Below, one piece after another: positions 45,332-54,636 of a DNA stretch of 64,000 nucleotides. Position 1 is the stretch's first letter, and every line of letters starts with the position of its first letter. Below the pieces are notes generated by a model that worked only from the letters and a program-made list of their open reading frames with translations, made no database searches and was not told where the DNA came from. Origin of the DNA: Pythium myriotylum (lineage: Eukaryota > Oomycota > Peronosporomycetes > Pythiales > Pythiaceae); the NCBI GenBank assembly GCA_023091665.1, contig JALJCQ010000003.1, positions 1,364,001 to 1,428,000 of the forward strand, written 5' to 3'. Both the position numbers and the translations under genes were made by a program.

Positions 45332-46747
45332 TTATTCTTTCAGAAAAATTTCAATCACACGACTGAGTTTATTTATTTGTGATGTACAGACCACTAACTC
45401 CCAAGCACAAGACCTTGGATACCACAAGATTCCACCTGGCTCACGTCCCTTTACGAGAGCGCGAGCTTTGATTTTCCGCCGCAATTCGTATGAGTCGTCG
45501 TCTTCTTCATCTTCGTCCTCGCTTGAGCTCTCATCCTCCGCCTCTTCATCTTCTTCGTTTTCTTCCAATTGCCATGTGTCGCCGTGGACAATTAGCATGT
45601 TGTGGAGGACAACACAGACCGTCAACCAGCTTAAAACACGCTCTATATCGCCGGGTTTGTTGATTTGGATCCGAATCTCACGGAGAGATGCCCAACGACC
45701 TTTTAAGACACCGATTGTGTGCTCGTTTACCACGCGGACGTGCGCAATACATGTGTTGAACTCCTCGATATCAGTTCCATGCATGTTCGACTTATACGAT
45801 GGCAGAACAGTGGAGTGCGTGTAGTCCGCAGGATAGGCCAAATCCGCGATGAGTTATTGCCCTGGGGAGAAAAAGTGATGCTTAAACTGGTCCCGAGCGA
45901 ATGTCATCTCTTTGTAGACAGTGCTGTCTGCGCTCGAGCCTGGCCACCCTGTGAAAAAGCATGTGATACGGCGTCGATCATCACAAACGACTTGTGCATT
46001 CACGCTGTACCGATGCTTACGATTAAAGTAGCAGTCACCATCGACGGCCGGCTTTTGGGACAAAGGGAGAGTTGTTCCATCAATAAATCCGACACATCCA
46101 GGAAAGCCGACCTTTCCCATGCGCCTTGACATAGCTTGGCGCTCAGTTGAATTTGGCCACTTGATGTAACTGGCGGTAAGGTCAGTTAAAGCGATTAGCA
46201 CACGGCTGGTGTAGTGGCAGCATGAACCCTTCGATATCCCCCACAAAAGTTGCGTACGATCGAGTGACGCGCCGTTACCATTGTGTCCGAGTCGATCGAG
46301 TGCGACAGCGAGCTGTAACCATACTGGTTCTTGTGTGTTGTTGCTTTCATTGTGGAAAACAGGACGGTTCGCGATCTTGCCAAGGATTTGGTTGAAGCCG
46401 GCACGTGTCACGCGCGTGAGCCGCCGGAATTGGTAGTCAGGGAGGAGCTGGAACGTGATGCGCGCAAACTGTACCGACTTGGGATGGCTGTGTCGATCAC
46501 CAAGAAATCGAGAGGCATTCACCTGCAGCATCAGCTCTGAAAGCTCCTCGAAATGTGTCGGCCACTTGTCTTCACTGTCGCTCTCGCTCTCAGAAGCGTC
46601 CATGTCGCCATAACCGTCACTTATCCCTTCTTCCCTTCCGGAGTCCGAGCTTTCGTAGTCACTGTCATCATCTCCCTCCAAGATCGCGAGCGCCATCAAA
46701 TCTACCAGCTCTTCCAAGAGCTCTTGCCGCTCGCTTCGCGCCGGCAT
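45332..46747 (-). pseudogene. PIF/Harbinger DDE transposase with one in-frame stop
   Basis: ATG at 46747 opens a frame with an acidic N-terminal region and the DDE_Tnp_4-type catalytic core: first Asp in GFIDGTTLPL, second Asp in GWPGSSADSTV, third acidic residue (Glu) in VNEHTIGVLKGRW. At 45854-45856 a TAA interrupts the frame between PGQ and LIADLAYP. Both sides are in the same frame, so this single stop is the only visible lesion. The remaining part carries the catalytic Glu and a very acidic C-terminal region (EENEEDEEAEDE). Readthrough or an unseen intron is possible but not supported. Confidence 0.82.
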
Positions 46748-46789
46748 GTTTCCTCGTTGAAGGGGAGCTCACTAGAACGTTTCTCAAAA

Positions 46790-46976
46790 TGTCACTACGG
46801 CATCCCCAAATGTTGTTACTATGAATCTAGAATTTTGCGGAAAAGTATCAGCAATCAGCAACTCGAACAGCAGTGTGGAAGCTTTGACCCGACTTAGAAT
46901 TGGGCCAAGGACCTGCTCGATTTCGGGCCGAGCAGCTGCTTGGAATTGTGCGACGATTTCTCAACTTTGACCCCCC
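46790..46976. repeat. Harbinger right terminal inverted repeat
   Basis: Reverse complement of the left arm, ending ...CTCAACTTTGACCCCCC. Differences seen by eye include GAAATCGAG for GAAATTGAG and GTCGGGTC for GTTGGTTC. Confidence 0.8.
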
Positions 46977-46981
46977 TATTA

Positions 46982-47328
46982 AAACCAAAATAGCAGCAGC
47001 GTTTTTTTTCACTTTGACCCCCCCTATTTGCCTCTGTTGGTGCTGGAGCAACACGAGAATGGTTTTTGAGATGCTCAAAGATCTAAATTTATCCCAATCA
47101 AAGCGCTCCGTCGATTCGAACCATTGACTGATTGGTAGAAAAGGTTTGGCTCTGGTGTCCAGATCGTGCACTGAATTGGTCAAACACGTTACTTCGATTT
47201 TATTGACTCGTCGACACCTAATTCGTTTAATAATACTAAGCTAAATTTATTTTACCCACGCAAAGCTAATTAGGCTTTCGCGAATCGCTCGTCCAATCTG
47301 TTGGCCTCGACTCAATCCACAGGCGACC
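46982..47328. other. Intergenic, transposon-derived and promoter DNA
   Basis: 46982-47024 repeats the AAACCAAAATAGCAGCAGCG/T-run/CTTTGACCCCCC motif seen inside the Harbinger element. The rest is AT-rich and presumably carries the PRMT5 promoter. No clear initiator motif identified. Confidence 0.5.
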
Positions 47329-49302
47329 ATGAGCTCGGAGCGGATCTTCGTGGGGTGGGAGACGTCGTTCTCCCACGACCTCTCGGCGACTCTGGAGCAG
47401 ATCTACGAAGAGAAGATGAACGCGGTCATCGCACCCCTCTTCCATCCTCGGTGCGTCGTCTCGTCGCGACGTCGGCGCGCTCTCGTGCTGATCATTGTGT
47501 GGCTGTCGAAGGTTCAAGCGCGACGACCGAGGCGTCTCGGACGCGCGCGCCGGCCCGCTGACACGTAAGATTCGGCACAAAGACTGCTTGGCTATCGTGT
47601 TTACATCCAATTCCTCTCTGAGTTAGGATCGGATCTAGTGCTGGACTCGCGAGGTTGGACATCGTCTGTGACTGGCAACCTCTCCAAGTGGATCGATCTC
47701 GATGCAGCTTGCCCGCGCGCTCGTCTTGCCGCAGAGAAAGCTTTCAAGCAAGAAGTTGCGTGGGCCACGCACCTCTCTCTATCTGCAGTGCTCCTCCCAA
47801 CGCCGTCTCTTCACTGTCCGAATTACGCGCGAGCAGTGAACCAGTGCGCCACCCAGGCCCAGTATATGCAATTCTGGGTGCGAGTTCCCCTGACGAAGCG
47901 TCCCAGCGCAACTAGTGGTATCACTGAGCCTGGACAGATAGGTGAAATCGAGGAATCGAGTGTCTGGGAAGCGTGGAATGCACTTCGCTCTGCATGCGAG
48001 TACCATCCAAAGGTGAGCGTCGCGTTGGAAATCACTGCCGACTTACCATCGAAGGAAGGTCTAGCGCGATGGCTAGGAGAGCCAATCAAAGCGGTAATCA
48101 TACCCACTGAGGTGTTTCTGACCAATCGCCGTGGCTACCCCACACTCTCGCAGCGTCATCAGCAGTTCTTTTTGGATCTTTTCCGATTCAACATCCAGTA
48201 TTACGTGAAAGGCAGGCCGCGCCATCACGGGAAGCTACTACCGTATGTTCAGTACCTTCATTACTTGTATAGCAAGAAACCCAGTCTGGATGCGAAGTCA
48301 CTCTTCGAAGCGCCATACCTGGATTATCTCCAAGCGCCATTGCAGCCTCTAATGGATAACCTCGAGAGCCAGACGTACGAGACTTTCGAGCAAGACAACT
48401 TCAAATATGATCAGTACGAAAAGGCAATCACGAAAGCTTTGGAGGCGACTCCAGAGGACAAAATCTCCGTCGTGATGGTAGTTGGGGCTGGTCGCGGACC
48501 GATTGTTCGTTGTGCACTACGTGCTGCGACATCGGCGAACAGGAGGACTCGGATGTATGCTGTGGAGAAGAATCCAAATGCAGTCATTACGCTTCGGAAT
48601 CTTAAGATATCTGAGAAGTGGGACAATGTTCAAATCGTCGCGAGCGACATGCGTCACTGGCAAGCCACAGAAAAGGCCGACATCATGGTAAGTGAGTTGC
48701 TGGGCTCTTTTGGCGACAACGAGCTTTCTCCCGAGTGCCTTGATGGCGCCCAAGCCTTCTTGAAGGAAGATGGTATCAGCATTCCGTGCAAATACACCTC
48801 CTATGTCGCGCCCATCATGTCGAGTAAGCTATGGAACGAAGTGAAGGCCCATGAGGGGCTAAAGCACTTCGAAACACCATATGTTGTTCGATTGCACAAC
48901 ATCTATACAATCGCTGAGCCACAAGCATGCTTTACGTTCGTTCATCCCAAGTTCCAGCCCACTTCAATTGATAGTCGACGATTCCTCGAGATGATATTTC
49001 ACGCCAAGTCCAATGCGGTTGTTCACGGTTTTGCTGGATACTTTGATGCTGTGCTATATGATGATGTTACGCTGAGCATTCTACCTGCGACTCATTCCGA
49101 CGGCATGTTCAGTTGGTTCCCGATCTACTTCCCTTTGCGAGAACCTCTACGGGTGACCAAAGATGACGAACTTCGTGTAAGCTTTTGGCGTCTGGTTGCG
49201 ACCCATAAAGTATGGTACGAGTGGACAATTAGCAACAGCAGCAACGGGGCTATTGCTCCAATCCATAACCCAAATGGGCGTTCGTACTGGATTGGGCTGT
49301 AG
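47329..49302 (+). CDS. PRMT5: Protein arginine N-methyltransferase 5 (type II PRMT), 3 exons
   Basis: Exons 47329-47450, 47512-47564 and 47627-49302 (introns of 61 and 62 bp, both GT-AG) join in frame to about 616 aa, close to the usual PRMT5 length. The N-terminal TIM-barrel part begins FVGWETSFSHDL and continues across both splice junctions (KRDDRGVSDARAGPLTR / SDLVLDSRGW). The S-adenosylmethionine loop VVGAGRGP lies at about residues 343-350. The double-Glu catalytic loop SELLGSFGDNELSPE gives E415 and E424, and the FEQDNFKYDQYEKAI segment before the cofactor site is typical of PRMT5. It would form symmetric dimethyl-arginine on histones and Sm proteins. It is the first host gene after the transposon block. 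The neighbour at 49380 is convergent, with 77 bp between the stops. Confidence 0.95.
47451..47511 (+). other. PRMT5 intron 1
   Basis: GTGCGT...GAAG, 61 bp, phase 2. Needed to connect FHP with RFKRDDRG. Reading through it gives an Arg-rich sequence ending at a stop. Confidence 0.88.
47565..47626 (+). other. PRMT5 intron 2
   Basis: GTAAGA...TTAG, 62 bp, phase 1. Joins PLTR to SDLVLDSRGW. Confidence 0.9.
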
Positions 49303-49379
49303 AATTGCTCTATCATTCGAACCTCACCAGAATAGAGAAGCTTTACCACGCAAGTTATTGTCTTTCGAGATATCTCCCG

Positions 49380-50663
49380 TTACAAATTGACAGGATCTAC
49401 ATCAACTTCTGCGAGTGTTCCGAGACGGATCCGCCTCAAAACTTTGTTCCAAGCGGAGCCAGATCCACCAGCAATCGTGATGAAGTTGTTCTTCAATTCA
49501 AGTAGCTGGGAGTCGTCGAAATGGAACGAGCCTATCAGCTTCTCAAGCAGTTTCTCCTTTCGGTCCTTTCGGGTTGGCCACGCGGCCTTGACCGACAATC
49601 GACGCACTTCGTCCCATCCATCAGCGATTTGATTGTGTAGGTCCAAGTTGATCCCCACGCTGGTCTCGCCCTGGAGTCTGAGCTCTTGCTGGACGGCGAC
49701 AAGCCTCTCCAATGTCGAACTTGATATCGCCGCTGCTGCAATTGTGATGTTGTACGCGTGCCAACTCTGCGCAACACTAGGATGCTTCATGTCAACTGGC
49801 AATTCTCCAACCGCCAGAAGGGCGACTGTAGCACCTGCACGCTGAGCTGTTGAAACCTTTTCAAGGATGGAACACTGACCTTGCAAAGCCGAAAACAGGG
49901 CAACTCCATCTGATAGATGCATTGTGTCAAGCTCTTCACAGCCATCTATTGGTTCAACGTCCACGGGGAGACGCACAGTCCTGGTCGGAAGCACACTACC
50001 GAACGTAGCAGCGAGAAAGGTGCCGAAAGTCGTATTAAACGTTGCGTGAATGAGCCGACCACTTCGAGCCTGATGATCGTCCACGTACTTCGCCTCTGCT
50101 CGAGTGACAGCCTTACATACGTACGGGTTTCGCTCGCAAACGATTGGTACAAGTCGGCCGAAGACGCGCTCGCGGGTCGAAATTGAACGCAGCATGTCAC
50201 CGGCCGACTTACGCACCATGATGCTCACGATCTTAATCTCTCCTCTGGCAGTGGTCGCCACTGGGCCTATAACGGACTCATCTTCACTGATGACGACCAA
50301 AGCAGCCGCACCAGCTTGCTCTGCAAGACGCGATTTGATTTCAAATGAGCAGACTCCTCGATCCACGACGATAGCGATGGAGCCGTTGGCTGCGCGAATA
50401 ATGTCCTGTTCGTCCTCCTGCAGTGGCTCGCAACCGAGTCGATCTTCTGTGCGTCGCGGAAAGTAAAATTCTACCTCTTTTGTCACCATTGGGCCACCAT
50501 AGTTGTCGCGAAAGTACTGGATAGGTGAGAGACCACGGCGGAGATAGATACGACCCCAGGAGGGCTCTTCACCGTGGCTCTGTCCTCCCACCGCGACCGA
50601 CTCTTGCGTGGCTGCCACAAGACACCCCGCAAGAAGGATGAGAAGAGGTCTGCGGAGCAACAT
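49380..50663 (-). CDS. Secreted protein with two PA (protease-associated) domains
   Basis: 427 aa from ATG 50663. An in-frame upstream start-like codon at 50726 lies before the predicted initiator motif (50696-50710), so 50663 is preferred and places a clear signal peptide (MLLRRPLLILLAGCLVAA) at the N terminus. The first PA-type segment is at about residues 75-170 (VDRGVCSFEIKSRLAEQAGA). A second weaker one is at about 250-345 (ALQGQCSILEKVSTAQRAGA). PA domains usually sit on proteases, sorting receptors or E3 ligases. Here no protease domain or membrane segment follows. The C-terminal part (KAAWPTRKDRKEKLLEKLIGSFHF) is not recognised. Role unknown; a secreted or vacuolar lumen protein is likely. 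Confidence 0.78.
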   Translation of the reverse strand: MLLRRPLLILLAGCLVAATQESVAVGGQSHGEEPSWGRIYLRRGLSPIQYFRDNYGGPMVTKEVEFYFPRRTEDRLGCEPLQEDEQDIIRAANGSIAIVVDRGVCSFEIKSRLAEQAGAAALVVISEDESVIGPVATTARGEIKIVSIMVRKSAGDMLRSISTRERVFGRLVPIVCERNPYVCKAVTRAEAKYVDDHQARSGRLIHATFNTTFGTFLAATFGSVLPTRTVRLPVDVEPIDGCEELDTMHLSDGVALFSALQGQCSILEKVSTAQRAGATVALLAVGELPVDMKHPSVAQSWHAYNITIAAAAISSSTLERLVAVQQELRLQGETSVGINLDLHNQIADGWDEVRRLSVKAAWPTRKDRKEKLLEKLIGSFHFDDSQLLELKNNFITIAGGSGSAWNKVLRRIRLGTLAEVDVDPVNL

Positions 50664-50695
50664 TGTGGATATACGTGATGGTTTGTCTGTCGGGC

Positions 50696-50710
50696 GATCT
50701 GTGAATGAGC
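50696..50710 (-). promoter_or_regulatory. Oomycete initiator-like motif upstream of PA-domain gene
   Basis: On the - strand GCTCATTCACAGATC, ending about 33 bases before the ATG. Matches the start of the oomycete GCTCATTYYNCAWTTT initiator well. Confidence 0.55.
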
Positions 50711-51350
50711 ACTCGGACGACTCCAATCTGCTGCGGAGATTTTATGGAAAGAATGTGCGACGAAGGTAAAGATGACAATTCACCTCCTGAGAAGCGCCCC
50801 CTCATGGCCGTTTGCATACGATTTACGAGGATCACCGGCACGGAAGTTTGGCTGACCGCAGTCACGTCCCATGAGGCTCGACTTTGTTGTAATGCCTGAG
50901 AACAGTGAGCACACTTAATTAAATGTGAAGTTGCACGCGCCACACTCTTACCAAAGCTTTGGTCTAGAGTGATAGACACCAAAAGATCATACTCATCCAA
51001 GTGTCAGCCTCAGTATGCCGATTGGTGATCATGCTGAGGGTCTCAATCTACGGTTCATAAGGTTTTGTACAACCGAAACTTAGTCCGAGGGCCAGTCTCT
51101 TTCAGCGTCTATTCTGTGGGCCGGATCCATACTCTCAAAAACGTTACAAGTGGCATGCTGTTCCCCAGGGCGTCGAATATATGGCGTTCGTAGTGATATG
51201 ATAACATTCCTCGTGTCGCGAAGGACGAAAAGGCCTGTTACCCAACGTGCGGCGAACTGATCTACGAGAGTAAATAGGACCGCATCTTGCGCGAAGTGCT
51301 TCAGCGCAAGCTTCGAGATGCACGTATCGAGTTGGCTCGAGACAGTCTTG
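50711..51350. other. Intergenic, no gene recognised
   Basis: Short open frames on both strands have no recognisable motifs. I see no RNA gene or repeat. Confidence 0.5.
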
Positions 51351-52148
51351 TCAGACTTTACACCACTGCACTCCCAGACACTCCAGCACGTCAAAACTGG
51401 GGTCACTGAGCTGCAAGTCATCAATCTTGTGCATACGGTCAATGAGTTTTCGGTAGCGCAGTACTTTCAGGGCAAACCGCTGTTGGTTGCTCAATGGAAT
51501 AGGGGGCTCACTGGTGTCGCTTGGCCCTGGTGCGAGCGCGGAAGGGTGCGCGGAAGTTGCAGGTAAGACACGGAGAGATTGGCACAGCGAGCGGGCGTTC
51601 TCAATCATTCTTCTCGTGTTCTTGGTATGGTTCTCTCGCAACACCTCATCGCGGTAGAAGATCTTAAACCGCCGTGGAGTCGGGGTCGGCTGGTCGACGA
51701 AGCTACCTTCTGGTGACGAGGGTCGAGCTTCGCTCCAGCCTGCGCACGAGATGGACCGCCGTACATCCCTTCGATCAGGGAACGAGCTGCTACTGGGGGT
51801 CCCCCGCTGGACGTCAGGGCAACCACGAACCCCGTCGGACTCATTTGGGAGCGAGGTTATGACTTCGCGTCCCAGTCTTCTCTGGACAGCGGCCACTGGT
51901 TCGATGTGTAGTCGTCCGTTTGTATGCCGGAGCTTAGGAGACTTCCTCGAGGGCGATAGCGATCGTGCTCGTCGGAAAGGAGTTGCCTGAGTAGTGATAA
52001 CTCGCTGACCACGGACATCGTGGTATGGGCAGTCGTGCAGGTCCGCCACTTCGACACCAACCGAGCTTTCGCCCCTACGGTTTCCGTCTTCACGCACATG
52101 TGCGAACTCGGGGAAGGATCGGGCGAGGCGGCCGTGGGCGCGAGTCAT
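51351..52148 (-). CDS. Hypothetical protein, basic, no known domain
   Basis: 265 aa from ATG 52146-52148. Rich in Arg, Ser and Pro. The N-terminal half is low in order. The C-terminal half contains two stretches likely to form amphipathic helices (IFYRDEVLRENHTKNTRRMI and QRFALKVLRYRKLIDRMHKI). No signal peptide, membrane segment or family match. An uninterrupted frame of this length in GC-rich DNA can arise by chance, so the call rests on the helical C-terminal half and on its position between genes with no better frame on either strand. Confidence 0.45.
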   Translation of the reverse strand: MTRAHGRLARSFPEFAHVREDGNRRGESSVGVEVADLHDCPYHDVRGQRVITTQATPFRRARSLSPSRKSPKLRHTNGRLHIEPVAAVQRRLGREVITSLPNESDGVRGCPDVQRGTPSSSSFPDRRDVRRSISCAGWSEARPSSPEGSFVDQPTPTPRRFKIFYRDEVLRENHTKNTRRMIENARSLCQSLRVLPATSAHPSALAPGPSDTSEPPIPLSNQQRFALKVLRYRKLIDRMHKIDDLQLSDPSFDVLECLGVQWCKV

Positions 52149-52951
52149 TGTTGACGCCTTCCTATTGTTAGCTGATGCACCTTTGGAGTGGTGGGGCGGA
52201 CGAGCAGAAATGGAAACTGGCTACTGGTGTTGAAGTGAAGTGGTGAGGAGAAATGCGTGAGCTACTGTATGCGGCCACTGAGCCGCCTCCTGTGCGATGG
52301 CGCCTTCTGGCCTCAAGCCGAAAAGACTCTCGGAATGAGAGAGTCGAAACGCCGGAGAAGCCGAGAAGAACGAGCCAAACCTGAACGCTCTCGCACGTGT
52401 AACGACTGGGAAGGGGTGCGATTCAAGCGGCGCGTCGAGATCTCCTCACGCAGCTTGTCCAGAGGCCTCTAAAATCTTCAAGAGCCGATCGACCCAAGCA
52501 TCCTGAAGTGGCTGCGGTTTCGCGAGCGCTGAGCAGCCCCGGGGTTTCAGCGCTTTTACGCTCGAGCTGCGCTGATTGGCGCGCTCCGCCCAATGGCACG
52601 CGCGACCTCGAGCTTCAAATGGGATCTCGCCGACGTCTCTCCAGGCGAACGGCAGCTTGGATCCCGTGGCTTGGGTTCAAGTTGAAGCGACGTCGCCTGT
52701 CCAACCAACCCAAGCGCCCTGCTTGAGTCGGCTTCTCCGTCTCGGCGAGAGCGAGACGCTCGTCCCACGCGTCACCAGCAGCGACTCGGGGCTCGCGACG
52801 GAGATGGCGCTGAGCGAGGCCGCTTGGGAGCCACGGAGGCGCCAGAGCTCCCCACCACGAAGCCAGCATTCACTCTCGTCGAACACACCATCATTCCCGT
52901 GCACTTCTCGTCGACGACCTCGCCTCCATCACCCATCGCGCGCTCGTCTCC
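52149..52951. other. Intergenic and 5' flank of the Cys-rich membrane protein gene
   Basis: No convincing gene. Open frames here are Arg/Ser-rich shadows of GC-rich DNA. CATTCCCGTGCACTTCTCG about 70 bases before the next ATG is a weak initiator candidate. Confidence 0.45.
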
Positions 52952-53737
52952 ATGCACGCCTTCCGCTCGCTGCTGCTGCTCCTGGCGCTCCTGGCCCTGC
53001 TCGCGGCGGGCGAGCGGGACGCCGACGCCGTCGAAGAGGTCGTGGACGCGACGCTCTCGGCGGCGCTGACCGGCTGCGGGCTCTGCCAGCAAACAGGACT
53101 CTGCGACCACGCATTCAAAGGGAACCCAGGACAGTTCTGTCTGACGCTCGCATCGGGAGCCCCGTGCTGCTGCCCACAGGACGCCCAGTGCGTCGCCAAC
53201 GTGTACAGCTGCCGCTGCCGCCGAAGCTCCGTCACGGTCGTCAAGCACACGTCGAGCACGACGACCGAAGGCACCAAGTCTGTGTCGCTCTTCTCACTGA
53301 TGGCCATGCTGCTCTGTGCCACTTGCTGCCTCTGCGCTGTCTGCAAGCGCAACCAAGATGTCGAAAGTGGCCACTTTGCTCAGCCTGTCTACGTGAGCTC
53401 GCAGTACGGGACGGCTGACGAAGGCCCAGCGAAGTACGGTTACGGGTATCCGTCAGCTCCTTCAGCGCCGTACGAAGCGCCATACGCTACTCCCGCGGCC
53501 GAAGGCTCCCAGGGATACGGGAACGCTGTCGCCACCGGCGCACTGGGAGCGGTCGCCGGGCTTGCTGGAGGGTACCTGCTCGGGTCGGCCTTCGGAGGCG
53601 GCGGCAGAGAAACCGAGACGACCACGACGACCACGACGTATTTTGGAGGAGACGCGGGCTTCGACAATTCCACCGACACCTACGAGTTTGCAGGCGATTC
53701 CGGAGACTACGGGGGCGACTTTGGTGGCGACAGTTAG
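52952..53737 (+). CDS. Cys-rich single-pass membrane protein with Tyr-rich, Gly-zipper tail
   Basis: 261 aa. Signal peptide at residues 1-20 (MHAFRSLLLLLALLALLAAG). The ectodomain, about 22-109, has ten cysteines, including CGLC, PCCCPQDAQC and SCRC. One membrane segment lies at 111-131 (SLFSLMAMLLCATCCLCAVC) with five Cys at its inner half, which could be acylated. The tail has a YGYGYPSAPSAPYEAPY stretch, then a glycine-zipper-like segment at about 188-213 (GALGAVAGLAGGYLLGSAF), a Thr run and an acidic Gly/Asp end. No known family recognised. The architecture suggests a surface protein with a cytoplasmic interaction tail, but the function is unknown. Confidence 0.8.
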   Translation: MHAFRSLLLLLALLALLAAGERDADAVEEVVDATLSAALTGCGLCQQTGLCDHAFKGNPGQFCLTLASGAPCCCPQDAQCVANVYSCRCRRSSVTVVKHTSSTTTEGTKSVSLFSLMAMLLCATCCLCAVCKRNQDVESGHFAQPVYVSSQYGTADEGPAKYGYGYPSAPSAPYEAPYATPAAEGSQGYGNAVATGALGAVAGLAGGYLLGSAFGGGGRETETTTTTTTYFGGDAGFDNSTDTYEFAGDSGDYGGDFGGDS

Positions 53738-53774
<37 letters not shown>

Positions 53775-53785
53775 TTTTTTTTTTT
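53738..53785 (+). repeat. Homopolymer C37-T11 directly after a stop codon
   Basis: The TAG of the preceding gene is followed without a spacer by 37 C and then 11 T. Length is likely variable between strains and unreliable in sequencing. Confidence 0.85.
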
Positions 53786-54594
53786 GATCGGGGCTTCGCT
53801 TTAACCCAAGCTCTAGGAGCCCGAATATATTTCATTACTGCGGTTCAGTGGTGTGGTTGGTCGGTCGATGCGTCGTGCTTTGCCACGTAGTGCGCCGAAG
53901 ATATGCTGCGTGTGATGTCAGGATCTCGAAGGATTACGTGTGCGCGATCCCACGCATATCACACCCTATCTTGAACGTTCACCATGTGTAGTGAATAGTC
54001 ACTGGCGAGTCCAATGATAGATCAGACCACGTGGCGCCGGGCGCACTGATTCAAGTGCTGTCACGGGCGTCTCAAGCCCACGGACGGTCTGTTATATTGC
54101 GCACCGGCGGCGGATTTCTCGGCGTCCCCGAGATTTCTGCGTTTACGTGCTGAGATTTGGGAGAAGTCGACAAAGACCCTCTGGCAGGAGAGCTCCCTTC
54201 TCGAAGGATCTCTCCTTGAAGATGTCTCGAGAGCACTCGCGGGCTCCTCGTTTGTGGGCGACTGGCGTGTCTTGTTCTGTTTCTGTCTTTGAGTCAGGCC
54301 GAATTTTTCTGCACTGAACGCCTTGTTTTCAGCCGTTCGTTCTGCGCCCTTGGTTCGGGACCCAGAGCGTGAGATCTCCGGTACATGGCTCCACCCTCGC
54401 ATCTCAGGTACACCCGATCGGTCCAGCCCCGCTGAACCCACGCTCTGCATCTAGATGCGGCGCGCCAATCAGACGAGTTCCCAGATCGACCCGGCTTTGC
54501 CCCGTATGTATCGAGTCTTTCCAGGATGAGTGTGGTTGCCTGCCGGGTGATTCGTCGTCGTGTCGGTGCGGCAACCTGGTCGGCGCTGCCGCTC
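53786..54594. other. Intergenic, no gene recognised
   Basis: Contains only short or Arg/Ser-rich frames without motifs, one of them 129 codons on the - strand (54061-54450). No RNA gene seen. Confidence 0.45.
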
Positions 54595-54610
54595 GCTCAC
54601 TTCCCAACGC
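54595..54610 (+). promoter_or_regulatory. Oomycete initiator-like motif
   Basis: GCTCACTTCCCAACGC begins 42 bases before ATG 54637. It supports that start over the in-frame upstream ATG at 54526. Confidence 0.45.
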
Positions 54611-54636
54611 GTCACGGCCCTCGCACTCGACTCTCC

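Larger units (their letters stand above)
44606..46976. mobile_element. PIF/Harbinger-type DNA transposon, inactive
   Basis: About 2.37 kb bounded by long terminal inverted repeats: left arm 44606-44802, right arm 46790-46976, nearly identical in inverted orientation with only a few mismatches. Ends are G-run/TCAAAGTTGAGAAATCG and its complement. TATTA flanks both ends (44601-44605 and 46977-46981), containing the TTA typical of this superfamily's 3-bp duplications. The transposase is inside on the - strand. Confidence 0.8.

Noticed and set aside
47451..47568. Small 79-aa protein starting at the PRMT5 ATG
   Set aside because: It arises from reading through intron 1. Splicing gives the conserved PRMT5 N terminus.
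51080..51442. 120-codon frame on the - strand overlapping the end of the hypothetical gene
   Set aside because: No recognisable feature, and it overlaps a better candidate frame.
52576..53418. 280-codon open frame overlapping the Cys-rich membrane protein gene
   Set aside because: Arg/Pro-rich composition typical of an off-frame shadow; the overlapping frame has a signal peptide, cysteine pattern and membrane segment.
54061..54450. 129-codon frame on the - strand
   Set aside because: No motif, no promoter-like element and low-complexity composition. Could be real but is unsupported.
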